This document shows positions 1 to 8,123 of a DNA stretch of 62,573 bases, one piece after another. How positions within the stretch are numbered: the first letter of the stretch is position 1; each line of letters starts with the position of its first letter. Position numbers and translations under genes: made by a program. This DNA is from UMGS1696 sp964463375 (lineage in GTDB: Bacteria; Bacillota; Clostridia; Oscillospirales; CAG-272), in the NCBI GenBank assembly GCA_964463375.1, contig CAYXBQ010000012.1:1-62573 (forward strand), given 5' to 3'. The notes under the pieces are model-generated. The model saw only the letters and a list, made by a program, of their open reading frames with translations. It ran no database searches and was not told the DNA's origin.

Positions 1-17
1 TCCCTTCGACGTGTATT

Positions 18-46
18 ATTATACCACATCCTTTTCCCTTTGTCAA
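18..46 (-). promoter_or_regulatory. Sigma-A promoter reading off the left edge
   Basis: On the minus strand a consensus TTGACA (41-46) is followed after 17 bp by TATAAT (18-23). It points out of the window, so it should drive a gene to the left that is not visible here. Confidence 0.6.
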
Positions 47-76
47 CCCCTTTTTGCAAAAAAATCGCATTTTTTC

Positions 77-124
77 AAAAAAACTTTTGCGGGAGCTTTT
101 CCGACCATCGAAAACCGCTCCCGC
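77..124 (-). terminator. Intrinsic terminator after the metallophosphoesterase gene
   Basis: An 8 bp perfect stem (GCGGGAGC at 89-96 with GCTCCCGC at 117-124) is followed on the minus strand by a run of seven T at 77-83. It lies just downstream of the stop at 142 and closes the minus-strand unit that runs from 5551. Confidence 0.7.
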
Positions 125-141
125 ATCGCTTTTTCGCCTAT

Positions 142-1170
142 TTATCCTCTGTAGATCCCGCTGGTGATCCGGGGAGCTTTGCCTTCTCGCAGCGTCTCCG
201 GTACGATCCCGCCGTACCAGTGTGCCTCCGTTCCCTCCACGGTGACCACGCCGTCCGCCGTCACCGTCACGATGGCAGACAGCGGCGCATCCGAGAACCA
301 GGTGTTTTTCGCCATGGATAAGGTGGACAGCAGCCGATCCGTGGTGGACACTGGCTGGCCGGCAGCATCGTAGTCCGTGTGGCGGTAGGTTTCGGTGGTG
401 TAGTGCTCGTTCCCCACCGGTAGCCACAGGTTGTTCCGCACCGTGTTCACGTCGATGTACACCACGTCCTCCACCACGGCAGCGTGGTCGGTGTGGTAAT
501 GCCCGTTGAACGCCGCCAGCACGGTCCCGGGCTTTTGTGCATTGGCCTGCCGGAACAGTGCCCGCACGGCCTCTCCCTCCGGGGACATTCCCCAGTTCCC
601 GGCAAAGCTGGCGTGGGAGAAAATAAGGCAGTGCTTTCCTTCCTTTATCGCATCCGTAAGTACCGTTTCCAGCCACGCCAGCTGCACCGGACCTAAGGCA
701 TTGCCACAGGTATTCCCAGCCGGCGGGCCCCAGCTTGCGGTGCGGTTGTGCTCCCATGTGCCATCCGGGGTCAGCGAATAGTTGGTGTCCAGGCCAATGA
801 TGCGGAAGGCACCGGTGTCGAAATGGTAATAGGCCACCTGTCCATCCTCGATGGCACCGGTCTTTGTCCCCCACTGCACCGGTCGGTTGCACAGCAGCGG
901 CGTGACCACCTCCATGCTGTTGCCGGCGGATTCCAGCTCGTGGTTGCCGTAGACCCCGTAGGTCGCCATGCCCACTGTATTCTCTTGACAGGCGTGGATC
1001 AGCTCCGGGGAACGGCTGTAGTCGTTGCAGAAATCGCCGCAGTGGATGCAAAAGGCGGCCTCCTGCCGGATGGCTCGATCCAAAATGGCGTTCCAGTCGT
1101 CCACCGTCGGGATGTACATGCCTTTTTTGTAGTGTAAGTCTGCGTACAGACAAAATGTCAGCTTTTCCAT
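142..1170 (-). CDS. Calcineurin-like metallophosphoesterase
   Basis: A 342-residue protein with the whole metallophosphoesterase motif series in order: DLH near residue 11 (first metal ligands), GDFCND near 44, GNHE near 75, an SHASF histidine near 185 and a final GHYHTDH near 224. These residues hold a dinuclear metal centre for phosphoester hydrolysis. The substrate cannot be read from the sequence; closest relatives would be the broad family of Clostridia phosphohydrolases. No signal peptide is visible, so it is probably cytoplasmic. It is the last gene of a minus-strand run (deacetylase, mutY, ktrB, ktrA, this gene), 54 bp after ktrA, and is followed by a terminator. Confidence 0.85.
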   Translation of the reverse strand: MEKLTFCLYADLHYKKGMYIPTVDDWNAILDRAIRQEAAFCIHCGDFCNDYSRSPELIHACQENTVGMATYGVYGNHELESAGNSMEVVTPLLCNRPVQWGTKTGAIEDGQVAYYHFDTGAFRIIGLDTNYSLTPDGTWEHNRTASWGPPAGNTCGNALGPVQLAWLETVLTDAIKEGKHCLIFSHASFAGNWGMSPEGEAVRALFRQANAQKPGTVLAAFNGHYHTDHAAVVEDVVYIDVNTVRNNLWLPVGNEHYTTETYRHTDYDAAGQPVSTTDRLLSTLSMAKNTWFSDAPLSAIVTVTADGVVTVEGTEAHWYGGIVPETLREGKAPRITSGIYRG

Positions 1171-1224
1171 TGTTTACTCCCTTGTATCTAACAAAATTCG
1201 TGCGTGGGGAAGGTGCATATGCCG

Positions 1225-1914
1225 TTATGCCTTCCCGTTCTCTCTACTTTGCAGCCAGGCTTCAAAGGTGCTGATCTGTGCCGAACGACCGATGACCGCT
1301 ACGGTATCACCGGCGTGCAGTTCCATATCCGGCCGTACGTCCGCAGTCATTTGTCCATCCTGCTGCACGGCAATGATGTTCAGTCCAAACCGCTGCCGCA
1401 GGTTCAGCTCCAGCACCGTCTGTCCGGAGACCCGCTCGGTCAATGCGATCTCCATGATGTCGATGTCCTTGGACAGAGAGATGTATTCCAGCACGTGGGG
1501 CGCGATCAGCTTGTTTGCCAGCCGCACAGCCATGTCCTTTTCCGGATACACCACCTCGGCACCCAATGTGGTCAGCACCTCGCCCTGTTCTTCGCTTTGT
1601 GCCTTGGAGATGACTCTGCCCACGCCCAACCGCAGGACGGTCAGGGTCGCCAATATGCTGGTATCGATGCGCTCGCCGATGCAGATCGCCACCACGTCGC
1701 AGTTTTGCAATCCGATGGCTTCTAAGTTTGCCTTTGTCAGCTCATCCACCCGGTAGGCGTTGTCCGTGAAGGCGGCAGCTGCGTTGATCTTGCTTTGCTC
1801 TCGATCCACCACCAGCACCTCTCGTCCCGCTTCTGCCAGAGACTTTGCCAGAGCCATACCAAACCGCCCCAGCCCGATAACGCCGTATAAGGTCTCGTTC
1901 TTCCGCTTTTTCAT
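1225..1914 (-). CDS. ktrA: Potassium uptake regulatory subunit, TrkA/KtrA family
   Basis: A 229-residue cytoplasmic RCK protein. Residues 10-140 form a Rossmann RCK-N domain with GLGRFG at the nucleotide-binding turn and an acidic VVDRE at the end of strand 2, which fits NAD(H)/ATP binding; the C-terminal ~80 residues look like an RCK-C ligand-binding domain. Proteins of this family form a ring that gates the K+ channel subunit. It lies 62 bp downstream of the ktrB-like gene and is surely co-transcribed with it. The length matches KtrA (about 220 residues) rather than the double-domain TrkA of enterobacteria. Confidence 0.9.
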   Translation of the reverse strand: MKKRKNETLYGVIGLGRFGMALAKSLAEAGREVLVVDREQSKINAAAAFTDNAYRVDELTKANLEAIGLQNCDVVAICIGERIDTSILATLTVLRLGVGRVISKAQSEEQGEVLTTLGAEVVYPEKDMAVRLANKLIAPHVLEYISLSKDIDIMEIALTERVSGQTVLELNLRQRFGLNIIAVQQDGQMTADVRPDMELHAGDTVAVIGRSAQISTFEAWLQSRENGKA

Positions 1915-1976
1915 GGGTATCCTCCTTATGGGATTCTATATTTCCAAACTGTTTCTATTTCGTAATAGGCAATGCA

Positions 1977-3299
1977 TTAGCCAATGGGCAGGTCTTCCTC
2001 CGGCAGGGAGATCCCTCGATCCGGTTCTCGTACCCACAGGGAGGCGATGGTCAAAGGCCCCAGTCTGCCGATGTACATGGTCAGCACCAGCAGCAGCCGG
2101 GCAGCCGTCCCCAGACCCGGTGTGATCCCGGTGGACAGCCCTACCGTGGCTACCGCAGACACCACCTCAAAAAATACGTCTGCCATGCCCAGCGTTGGCT
2201 CTAAGATGCATAGGACGATAGACACAGCCAGCACCACGATCAGCCCCAGAGACAGCACCACAAAGGCCTTATGCTGTGCCTCGTTGGAGATGCGGCGGCC
2301 AAATGCTTCCGGTGGATGATTGGTGGAGGCAGAGCGCAGGGACGCTAAAGCTACGAACACAGTCGTGGTCTTCATACCGCCACCGGTGGAGCCGGGAGAG
2401 GCCCCCACGAACATGAGCACCATCATGACCAGCAGTCCCGCCATGCTGAAATTGCCAAAGGAAAAGGTGGAGAAACCGGCGGTTCGGGCGGTGGTACTGG
2501 CGAAAAATGCACCCAGCCAGGTGATATTGTCCCCTTCGGTCAGCTTGATCAGTACCGTACCCACTGCCAACAGCAGCAGCGTCATAGTCACCACCACACG
2601 GGTGTGCAGGGTGTACCGGCGGGTTCTTCTGCCGAGCCACAGATCCCGTGCCACAAAGAAGCCAAGACCGCCTAAGAGGATCAGCAGGGCCGTCACCAGA
2701 TTCATGGGCACGTTGGCAGCATAGGGGATCAGGTTATCGCCTCTGCCGAACACATCGATACCGGCGTTGTTGAAGGCGGCTACCGCATGGAAAATGGCGT
2801 ACCACACAGCCTTCCCCAGCGGGAATTCCCGGATGAAGATGGCGAAGCTGCACAGAGCTCCCACGGCCTCTACGCCAAAGGTAAAGCCCAGCACCAGCCG
2901 GATCAGGGACCACACGCCTTTGAGGGTAGGATAGTTCAGTGCTTCCTTGATCAGCAGCCGTTCCCGAAAGTTCAGCCGCTGTCCCGTCATGGCCAAGATC
3001 CCCACACCAATGGAGGTGATCCCCAGTCCACCGATCTGGATCAAAAACAGCAGCACCACCTGTCCAAAGCCGGAAAACACGCTGCCGGCATCCACGGTCA
3101 TCAGCCCGGTCACGCAGACCGCACTGGTGGCGGTAAACAGGGCATCGGTAAAGGACACATTTGCCTCCGGCTTATGGGACACCGGCAGCGACAACAGCAA
3201 CGTTCCCACAAGGATCACAAAGGCAAACCCAAAGGCGATCAGCCTTCCCGGCGAGACTTTCTTCATACCGAATGAAATTTTCTTCAGCTGTGGATTCAT
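1977..3299 (-). CDS. ktrB: Potassium transporter membrane subunit, TrkH/KtrB family
   Basis: A 440-residue integral membrane protein with repeated pore-loop modules typical of the SKT family: TSAVCVTGL near residue 60, then further Gly-rich filter segments (NNAGIDVFG, TTARTAGFS, ATVGLSTG). Each supplies one quarter of the K+ selectivity filter. With the adjacent KtrA-like ring it makes a Na+- or proton-coupled K+ uptake system in the cytoplasmic membrane. The start at 3299 is only 11 bp after the mutY stop, so the two genes are in one transcript. Members of this system are often c-di-AMP controlled through RCK-C, which cannot be judged here. Confidence 0.9.
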   Translation of the reverse strand: MNPQLKKISFGMKKVSPGRLIAFGFAFVILVGTLLLSLPVSHKPEANVSFTDALFTATSAVCVTGLMTVDAGSVFSGFGQVVLLFLIQIGGLGITSIGVGILAMTGQRLNFRERLLIKEALNYPTLKGVWSLIRLVLGFTFGVEAVGALCSFAIFIREFPLGKAVWYAIFHAVAAFNNAGIDVFGRGDNLIPYAANVPMNLVTALLILLGGLGFFVARDLWLGRRTRRYTLHTRVVVTMTLLLLAVGTVLIKLTEGDNITWLGAFFASTTARTAGFSTFSFGNFSMAGLLVMMVLMFVGASPGSTGGGMKTTTVFVALASLRSASTNHPPEAFGRRISNEAQHKAFVVLSLGLIVVLAVSIVLCILEPTLGMADVFFEVVSAVATVGLSTGITPGLGTAARLLLVLTMYIGRLGPLTIASLWVREPDRGISLPEEDLPIG

Positions 3300-3310
3300 A
3301 GATGTCCTCC

Positions 3311-4363
3311 TTATATTGGCTCATCCATATAGGGCACATAGGCACGGAACGCCGACGGGATGGAATAGTCCCCACGATCCTGCATCCAGGCATATCCCGC
3401 AGGCAGCTCCGGTGCCACCTCTGCTTCGGCTACCCAGCCGTGCAGCGTCCATTCGATATGGGTAAAGATATGCTTAGCTTCCGGCAGTGCGGCGGTGATC
3501 TTTGCCCGGATCCCCAGTTTTTCTGCCACCTGCAACATATCCGTTTCCGTCATAGCACATTCCACGGTCAGCGGCTGCCACAGTCCGGCAAGCAGTCCCT
3601 TCTCCGGCCGCTTCATCACCAGCCATCCTTTGGGCGCATGGATCAGCAGTACCGTCACGTCCACTGCCGTTCGCGGCTTCTTGGGCGTTTTCATAGGCAG
3701 CACCTCTACCGCTGTCCCTCTGTTCTCCAGACCGCCGCACAGCTCCCGCAGTGGGCAACCCTTGCAGTTAGGGGATCGTGGGGTACAAACCAGCGCACCC
3801 AGCTCCATCAGCGCCTGGTTGAAGTCTCCCGCATTGTCCGGCGGCAGCTGCTCTTGCACCCAGGTGGTGATGGTCTTTTTATTTTCCGGCAACAGCACGT
3901 CTCGGTCATCGTCGTACAGTCGGGCAAACACCCGCAGCACGTTGCCGTCCACTGCCGGTACCGGAATGCCCATGCTGATGGATGCGATGGCGCCGGCGGT
4001 ATAGGCACCAATGCCCGGCAGGGTCAGCAGTTCTTCGTAGGAGGTAGGCAGCTCTCCCCCGTAGCGTTTACAGACCACCTGCGCCGCCTTTTGCAGGTTT
4101 CGCACACGGCTGTAGTAGCCCAACCCTTCCCACAGCTTATGGAGCCGCTCGGGGTCGCAGTCGGCAAGCGCACGCACATCCGGCAGTGCCTCCATGAATC
4201 GGTAGTAATAGGGCAAAACGGCGTTCATACGGGTCTGTTGCAGCATGATCTCGCTGACCCACACATGATAGGGTGTCGGATCCTCACGGAAAGGGAGGGA
4301 GCGGCGGGTGGCGTAGAACCAGGCCAAAAGGGGTGGTGCGATGGGATATTGGTTTTCTTTCAC
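3311..4363 (-). CDS. mutY: A/G-specific adenine glycosylase MutY
   Basis: A 350-residue base-excision repair glycosylase that removes adenine mispaired with 8-oxoguanine. The helix-hairpin-helix is LPGIGAYTAGA, followed by the catalytic aspartate in AVDGNV. The [4Fe-4S] ligands are in the classic spacing C-x6-C-x2-C-x5-C (CTPRSPNCKGCPLRELC). The C-terminal ~120 residues form the NUDIX-like domain that recognises 8-oxoG. Length fits the family. It sits 9 bp after the deacetylase stop on the minus strand; the pairing with K+ transport genes looks like simple operon crowding. Confidence 0.93.
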   Translation of the reverse strand: MKENQYPIAPPLLAWFYATRRSLPFREDPTPYHVWVSEIMLQQTRMNAVLPYYYRFMEALPDVRALADCDPERLHKLWEGLGYYSRVRNLQKAAQVVCKRYGGELPTSYEELLTLPGIGAYTAGAIASISMGIPVPAVDGNVLRVFARLYDDDRDVLLPENKKTITTWVQEQLPPDNAGDFNQALMELGALVCTPRSPNCKGCPLRELCGGLENRGTAVEVLPMKTPKKPRTAVDVTVLLIHAPKGWLVMKRPEKGLLAGLWQPLTVECAMTETDMLQVAEKLGIRAKITAALPEAKHIFTHIEWTLHGWVAEAEVAPELPAGYAWMQDRGDYSIPSAFRAYVPYMDEPI

Positions 4364-4372
4364 GGTATTATC

Positions 4373-5551
4373 TTACCTCATGTAGTATTCGTCGTTCAGC
4401 ATATCCAGTGTACCAAAGGTATAACCGGCATCGATCACGTAGTCCAGTAGCCAGGGCAGCAGTGCTTCCGTTTCCGCAATACTGTCGTGTACCAGAATGA
4501 TCCGGGTGTCGTAGGGGCAGTTTTCCCAGGTCTCAATGAAGGTTTCTTTCCAGTAGGTCTCGCTGTCCATACCATCGGGCCGCAGAAACAGCACGCCATC
4601 GTTGGTCAGAATGTTCCAGTCGTACACCCGGTAGCCCATATCGTGGAGACCGTCCAGCATTTCCTGCCGTTGGTCTGCACCGAAGTAGTTGCCCACAGAA
4701 CCGCCGGGGAAACGGAAATACCGGTCACTTCTCTCCGGCAGCGCACCGATCCCGGTCACGATCTCCTGCCACTGGCGCACGTCGGCAAGCAGCGTCTCGG
4801 CACTGGCATAGATGGATTCGTAGTCGTGGGTGTTGCCGTGGCTGGCAAGCAAATGCCCATCCTCCGTGATCCGCCGGGCTGTATCTGGATATTTCTGCAC
4901 GGATTTGCCCAAAGTGAAAAAGGTCGCCGGCACACCATACATACCCAATGTATCCAAAATATCCTCCGTATACGCAGAGGGACCGTCGTCAAAGGTCAGG
5001 TAAACCAGGTTGGTACCAACCTGATTTGTACCAACTAGGTTGTTGCCAACCTGGTTGTCGGAGGGGACATCGTTTCGCTTGTGTCCACTGAGTGTCAACG
5101 TCACCGGCACAGCGGGATTCACATAGTACCCGGCTCCATCGTAGGCACCGGCGTAGGTCAGGTACACCACCCGATCCTTCGGCAGCACGCTGTAGCATTC
5201 GGCAAAGGTATAGGAAATGCCACGCTCCTCTAAGGCAGCCACAGCGGCAGCTTTGTCCCGCAGCGATTCCGCAGGCAGGTAGGTGTAGCCATAGGTGTTG
5301 AAGGTTTCGCCGGTGGTTTTGCCATAGGCCTCGGTATGGGTCTGGCGGCGCAGCATGGGCAGGTCGGCTGCGGTGGGGGACAAAAATTCTGCCGACAGTG
5401 TAGCGGCATCCCGGTTATCCGCCAAAAAGATAAAATCCGAAAACAGATACACGCCCGTGCCATAGACCAAAAGAAGGGTCAACAAAAAGGTCAGTGCGGC
5501 GGCACGGACATGAAACCCCTTCTTCCATTTTCGCTTTGTACTGTTCTTCAC
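4373..5551 (-). CDS. Membrane-anchored polysaccharide deacetylase (NodB domain)
   Basis: A 392-residue protein. Residues 15-38 form one hydrophobic segment (uncleaved signal anchor), so the rest lies outside the membrane. The NodB carbohydrate esterase 4 domain occupies the C-terminal ~200 residues: TFDDGPS supplies the catalytic Asp and a metal Asp, and SHGNTHD the two metal histidines. Likely substrates are N-acetylated peptidoglycan or other wall glycans. Between the N-terminal part and NodB lies an unusual Asn/Gln/Val/Gly repeat (DNQVGNNLVGTNQVGTNLV) whose DNA holds an 18 bp palindrome at 5006-5023. It is the first gene of the run down to 142, with its own promoter. Confidence 0.85.
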   Translation of the reverse strand: MKNSTKRKWKKGFHVRAAALTFLLTLLLVYGTGVYLFSDFIFLADNRDAATLSAEFLSPTAADLPMLRRQTHTEAYGKTTGETFNTYGYTYLPAESLRDKAAAVAALEERGISYTFAECYSVLPKDRVVYLTYAGAYDGAGYYVNPAVPVTLTLSGHKRNDVPSDNQVGNNLVGTNQVGTNLVYLTFDDGPSAYTEDILDTLGMYGVPATFFTLGKSVQKYPDTARRITEDGHLLASHGNTHDYESIYASAETLLADVRQWQEIVTGIGALPERSDRYFRFPGGSVGNYFGADQRQEMLDGLHDMGYRVYDWNILTNDGVLFLRPDGMDSETYWKETFIETWENCPYDTRIILVHDSIAETEALLPWLLDYVIDAGYTFGTLDMLNDEYYMR

Positions 5552-5586
5552 GGTATCTATCTCCTATTTTCGGCGTATCTCCTACT

Positions 5587-5615
5587 ATTATAACAGGATT
5601 CCCCCCATTATGCAA
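5587..5615 (-). promoter_or_regulatory. Sigma-A promoter of the deacetylase-mutY-ktrBA run
   Basis: Minus strand TTGCAT (5610-5615), 17 bp, TATAAT (5587-5592). It lies 36 bp upstream of the start codon at 5551 and is the only good promoter seen for the five-gene run. Confidence 0.6.
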
Positions 5616-5697
5616 GAGGATTTTCATGGAAAAACACGATGTTCGACGGAATTTACAATTGCTTATGCTGTGCTGTACTGTACTCTCTCGCAGAACC

Positions 5698-5721
5698 AAA
5701 AAAGGAAGGCATACACCTTCC
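5698..5721 (-). terminator. Intrinsic terminator of the dehydrogenase-isomerase operon
   Basis: Stem GGAAGG (5704-5709) with CCTTCC (5716-5721) and a six-T run on the minus strand at 5698-5703. It follows the small membrane protein stop at 5728 directly. The plus side also has a short T stretch but no gene ends there. Confidence 0.7.
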
Positions 5722-5727
5722 CTTTTG

Positions 5728-5901
5728 TTATTTCTGCTCATCCTCTTCCCGCTTCTGTCGGAGCTTGCCGATCAGCCAATAGCCGATACAGCCCAGCATC
5801 AAGGTGCCGGATACGACCATCATCCATAGGATCCACACGATGGGATCATCGGTAGCGGGGGCAAGGGACAACGGGATCACACCAAAGAATGCGGCCTGCA
5901 T
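5728..5901 (-). CDS. Small single-pass membrane protein, unknown function
   Basis: A 57-residue reading frame starting 2 bp after the stop of the isomerase gene and ending just before a terminator. Residues 19-45 are strongly hydrophobic (IVWILWMMVVSGTLMLGCIG) and the tail is highly charged (KLRQKREEDEQK), so one transmembrane helix with a cytoplasmic tail is likely. The first residues (AAFFGVIPLSLA) could be a second hydrophobic stretch or a signal. The ATG has only a close GAGG before it, so an upstream GTG start is possible. I do not recognise the family. Its place at the end of the operon suggests a role in membrane association or export for this pathway, which is inference. Confidence 0.6.
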   Translation of the reverse strand: MQAAFFGVIPLSLAPATDDPIVWILWMMVVSGTLMLGCIGYWLIGKLRQKREEDEQK

Positions 5902-5903
5902 CC

Positions 5904-6872
5904 TCACGCCCAGGACATGGTGCCCGGCTTGGGATCGTGCATGATCACGGTCTTCAGGCACTCTACAGCCTTGGACAGACCTTCGTCGATGGACATCAGG
6001 CTGTCTTCGTGTTCGATGGACAGCACTCTGTCGTAGCCCACCAGACGCAGGTTGTCCATGATGTCCTTCCAGTAGGAAGCATCGTGGCCATAGCCAACGG
6101 CACGGAACACCCATGCACGGTTGATCTCGTCGCTGTAGTGCTTGGTATCCAGAACGCCGATACGCGCGGTGTTGATGGCGTCGATCTTGGTATCCTTGGC
6201 GTGTACGTGGTAGATGGCGTCGCCCAGCATACGGATAGCGGCAGCGGGCTCCATGCCCTGCCAGATCAGGTGAGACGGGTCGAAGTTGGCACCGATCACA
6301 GGACCAACAGCGGCACGTAGCTTCAGCAGGGTCTCGGTGTTGTAGCAGCAGAAGCCGGGGTGCAGCTCCAGAGCAACGTGCTTCACGCCGTGTGCTTCCG
6401 CAAAGGCGCCGGCTTCCTTCCAATAGGGGATCAGCACTTCGTTCCACTGATAGTCCAGAATAGCAAGGAAGTCTTCCGGCCAGGGGCAGGTGACCCAGTT
6501 CGGGTACTTGGCACCGGGTGCATCCCCAGGGCAACCGGAGAAGGTGATCACGGTGTCTACGCCGACCTTTTCAGCCAGCAGGCAGGCATTGCGGAAGTCC
6601 TTATCATAGGCAGCAGCGATAGCCGGATCGGGGTGGACCGGGTTGCCGTGGCAGGACAGAGCAGCCAGCTCGATATCGTACTTCTTGAAGGTGTCCATCC
6701 ATTCCTGGAGCTTCTGATCGTCGTTCAGAAGCACTTCGGGATCGCAGTGTGCCTTGCCGGGATACCCGCCGCAGCCGATCTCCACAGCTTCAACGCCCAT
6801 GCCCTTCAGAATGGACAGCGCTTCGTCCAGGGGCTTGGAACCGTACAGGTTCGCCAGTACGCAAAGTTTCAT
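5904..6872 (-). CDS. Sugar phosphate isomerase/epimerase (AP endonuclease 2-like TIM barrel)
   Basis: A 322-residue cytoplasmic TIM-barrel protein of the xylose-isomerase-like superfamily (IolE/IolI/AP_endonuc_2). It begins MKLCVLANLYG, and carries LSCHGNPVHP, LELHPGFCC, NFDPSHLIWQG and a terminal LSIEHEDSLM, where the His/Glu/Asp residues would hold a divalent metal. Such proteins isomerise, epimerise or dehydrate keto-sugars and inosose. It follows two Gfo/Idh/MocA dehydrogenases on the same strand; dehydrogenase plus epimerase is the usual layout for inositol or oxidised sugar catabolism. The exact substrate cannot be assigned. Confidence 0.85.
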   Translation of the reverse strand: MKLCVLANLYGSKPLDEALSILKGMGVEAVEIGCGGYPGKAHCDPEVLLNDDQKLQEWMDTFKKYDIELAALSCHGNPVHPDPAIAAAYDKDFRNACLLAEKVGVDTVITFSGCPGDAPGAKYPNWVTCPWPEDFLAILDYQWNEVLIPYWKEAGAFAEAHGVKHVALELHPGFCCYNTETLLKLRAAVGPVIGANFDPSHLIWQGMEPAAAIRMLGDAIYHVHAKDTKIDAINTARIGVLDTKHYSDEINRAWVFRAVGYGHDASYWKDIMDNLRLVGYDRVLSIEHEDSLMSIDEGLSKAVECLKTVIMHDPKPGTMSWA

Positions 6873-6971
6873 GGTATTTTCCTCTTTCTATGTATCTTCT
6901 GTAAAAACAAGCTGCGGGAAAGGACATGTCCCAGCCCTCCCCCACAGTTGTCTGTAGCCATATGCTTTCTA

Positions 6972-8057
6972 TTACTTGTTGAAGCGATAAATGTCGCCGG
7001 TCTTGGCAGAGGTGTAGATACCTTCCAGGATCTGGGTCACGCAGAAGGCCTGTTCGGGCAGCACGCAGGGGTTCTTGTCCTCGATAACGGCACGGATCCA
7101 CTGACGAGCTTCTCTGGTAGCCGGATCATCGCCGGATGCACCGTCATAGAATGCTACGCCGCCGGCGCTCAGGTCGGGCTTCATGACGTACTGTCTGCCG
7201 TTGCGCACGCCGTTGATGCGAACGCCATCCCACAGGTCACCACCGGCCTTGGTACCGCAAACGGAGGTAACAGCTTCCTTTACGTCCAGGGTGTTCAGTG
7301 CCCAGGAGGCTTCCAGGTTGATGGTAGCGCCGTTTTCCATGACGACCATACCGAATGCGCAGTCTTCTACGGTGAACTTAGCGGGATCCCAGTCGCCCCA
7401 GGCGTTACCGGTGTTGGTGTCGTTGTTCAGCTTGTGGTAGGTGGTACCCAGGCAGTATGCGGGCTTGTAGTTGTTCATGGTCCACAGGGTCAGGTCCAGT
7501 GCATGGGTCCCGATGTCGATCAGGGGACCGCCGCCCTGTTCGTATTCGTTCAGGAACACGCCCCAGGTGGGAACGGCACGACGACGGATAGCGGTAGCCT
7601 TTGCGTAGTAGATGTCACCAAAGGTACCGGCTTCTGCTTCGGCCTTCAGGTACAGAGAGTCGTTTCTCTGCCGATTCTGATAACCGATGGTCAGCTTCTT
7701 GCCGTTTCTCTTAGCAGCATCCAGCATCTTCTGGGCTTCTACAGAGTTGATAGCCATGGGCTTTTCGCACATAACGTGCTTGCCGGCATCCAGCGCATCT
7801 ACGGTGATGAAGCTGTGGGCTCTGTTGGGAGTCAGCACGTGTACCACGTCGATGGTCTTGTCTTCCAGCAGCTGCTTGTAGTCTTCGTACACCTTTGCGC
7901 CGGGAACACCGAACTGCTTAGCAGCCTTTTCGGCTCTTTCCACGATGATGTCACAGAAAGCAACCATTTCTGCTTCCGGTACGTTCCGCAGAGCGGGCAT
8001 ATGCTTACCGTTGGCGATACCGCCGCAACCGATAATACCAATTCTTACCTTTTCCAT
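6972..8057 (-). CDS. Gfo/Idh/MocA family NAD(P)-dependent oxidoreductase, copy 1
   Basis: A 361-residue dehydrogenase. The N-terminal Rossmann domain starts VRIGIIGCGGIANGKH (GxGxxG variant), and the family motif CEKPMAINS carries the conserved EKP lysine. GPLIDIGTHALDLTLW holds the D..GTH motif that positions the substrate and active-site His. Enzymes of this family oxidise sugars, inositols or sugar derivatives. It lies 66 bp after a paralogue (8124-9224) that is almost identical over much of its length, including 194 identical bases. Together with the isomerase downstream it forms a catabolic operon. Confidence 0.88.
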   Translation of the reverse strand: MEKVRIGIIGCGGIANGKHMPALRNVPEAEMVAFCDIIVERAEKAAKQFGVPGAKVYEDYKQLLEDKTIDVVHVLTPNRAHSFITVDALDAGKHVMCEKPMAINSVEAQKMLDAAKRNGKKLTIGYQNRQRNDSLYLKAEAEAGTFGDIYYAKATAIRRRAVPTWGVFLNEYEQGGGPLIDIGTHALDLTLWTMNNYKPAYCLGTTYHKLNNDTNTGNAWGDWDPAKFTVEDCAFGMVVMENGATINLEASWALNTLDVKEAVTSVCGTKAGGDLWDGVRINGVRNGRQYVMKPDLSAGGVAFYDGASGDDPATREARQWIRAVIEDKNPCVLPEQAFCVTQILEGIYTSAKTGDIYRFNK

Positions 8058-8123
8058 TGTATGTATCCTCCATGGATCGATTTGCTTTTTTGTGTTTGCA
8101 TTACTTGTTACGTTTCGAAGTAA

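Noticed and set aside
6360..8123. A 587-residue plus-strand frame across the dehydrogenase and isomerase genes
   Set aside because: It lies antisense to clearly conserved enzymes and has no ribosome site or family motif.
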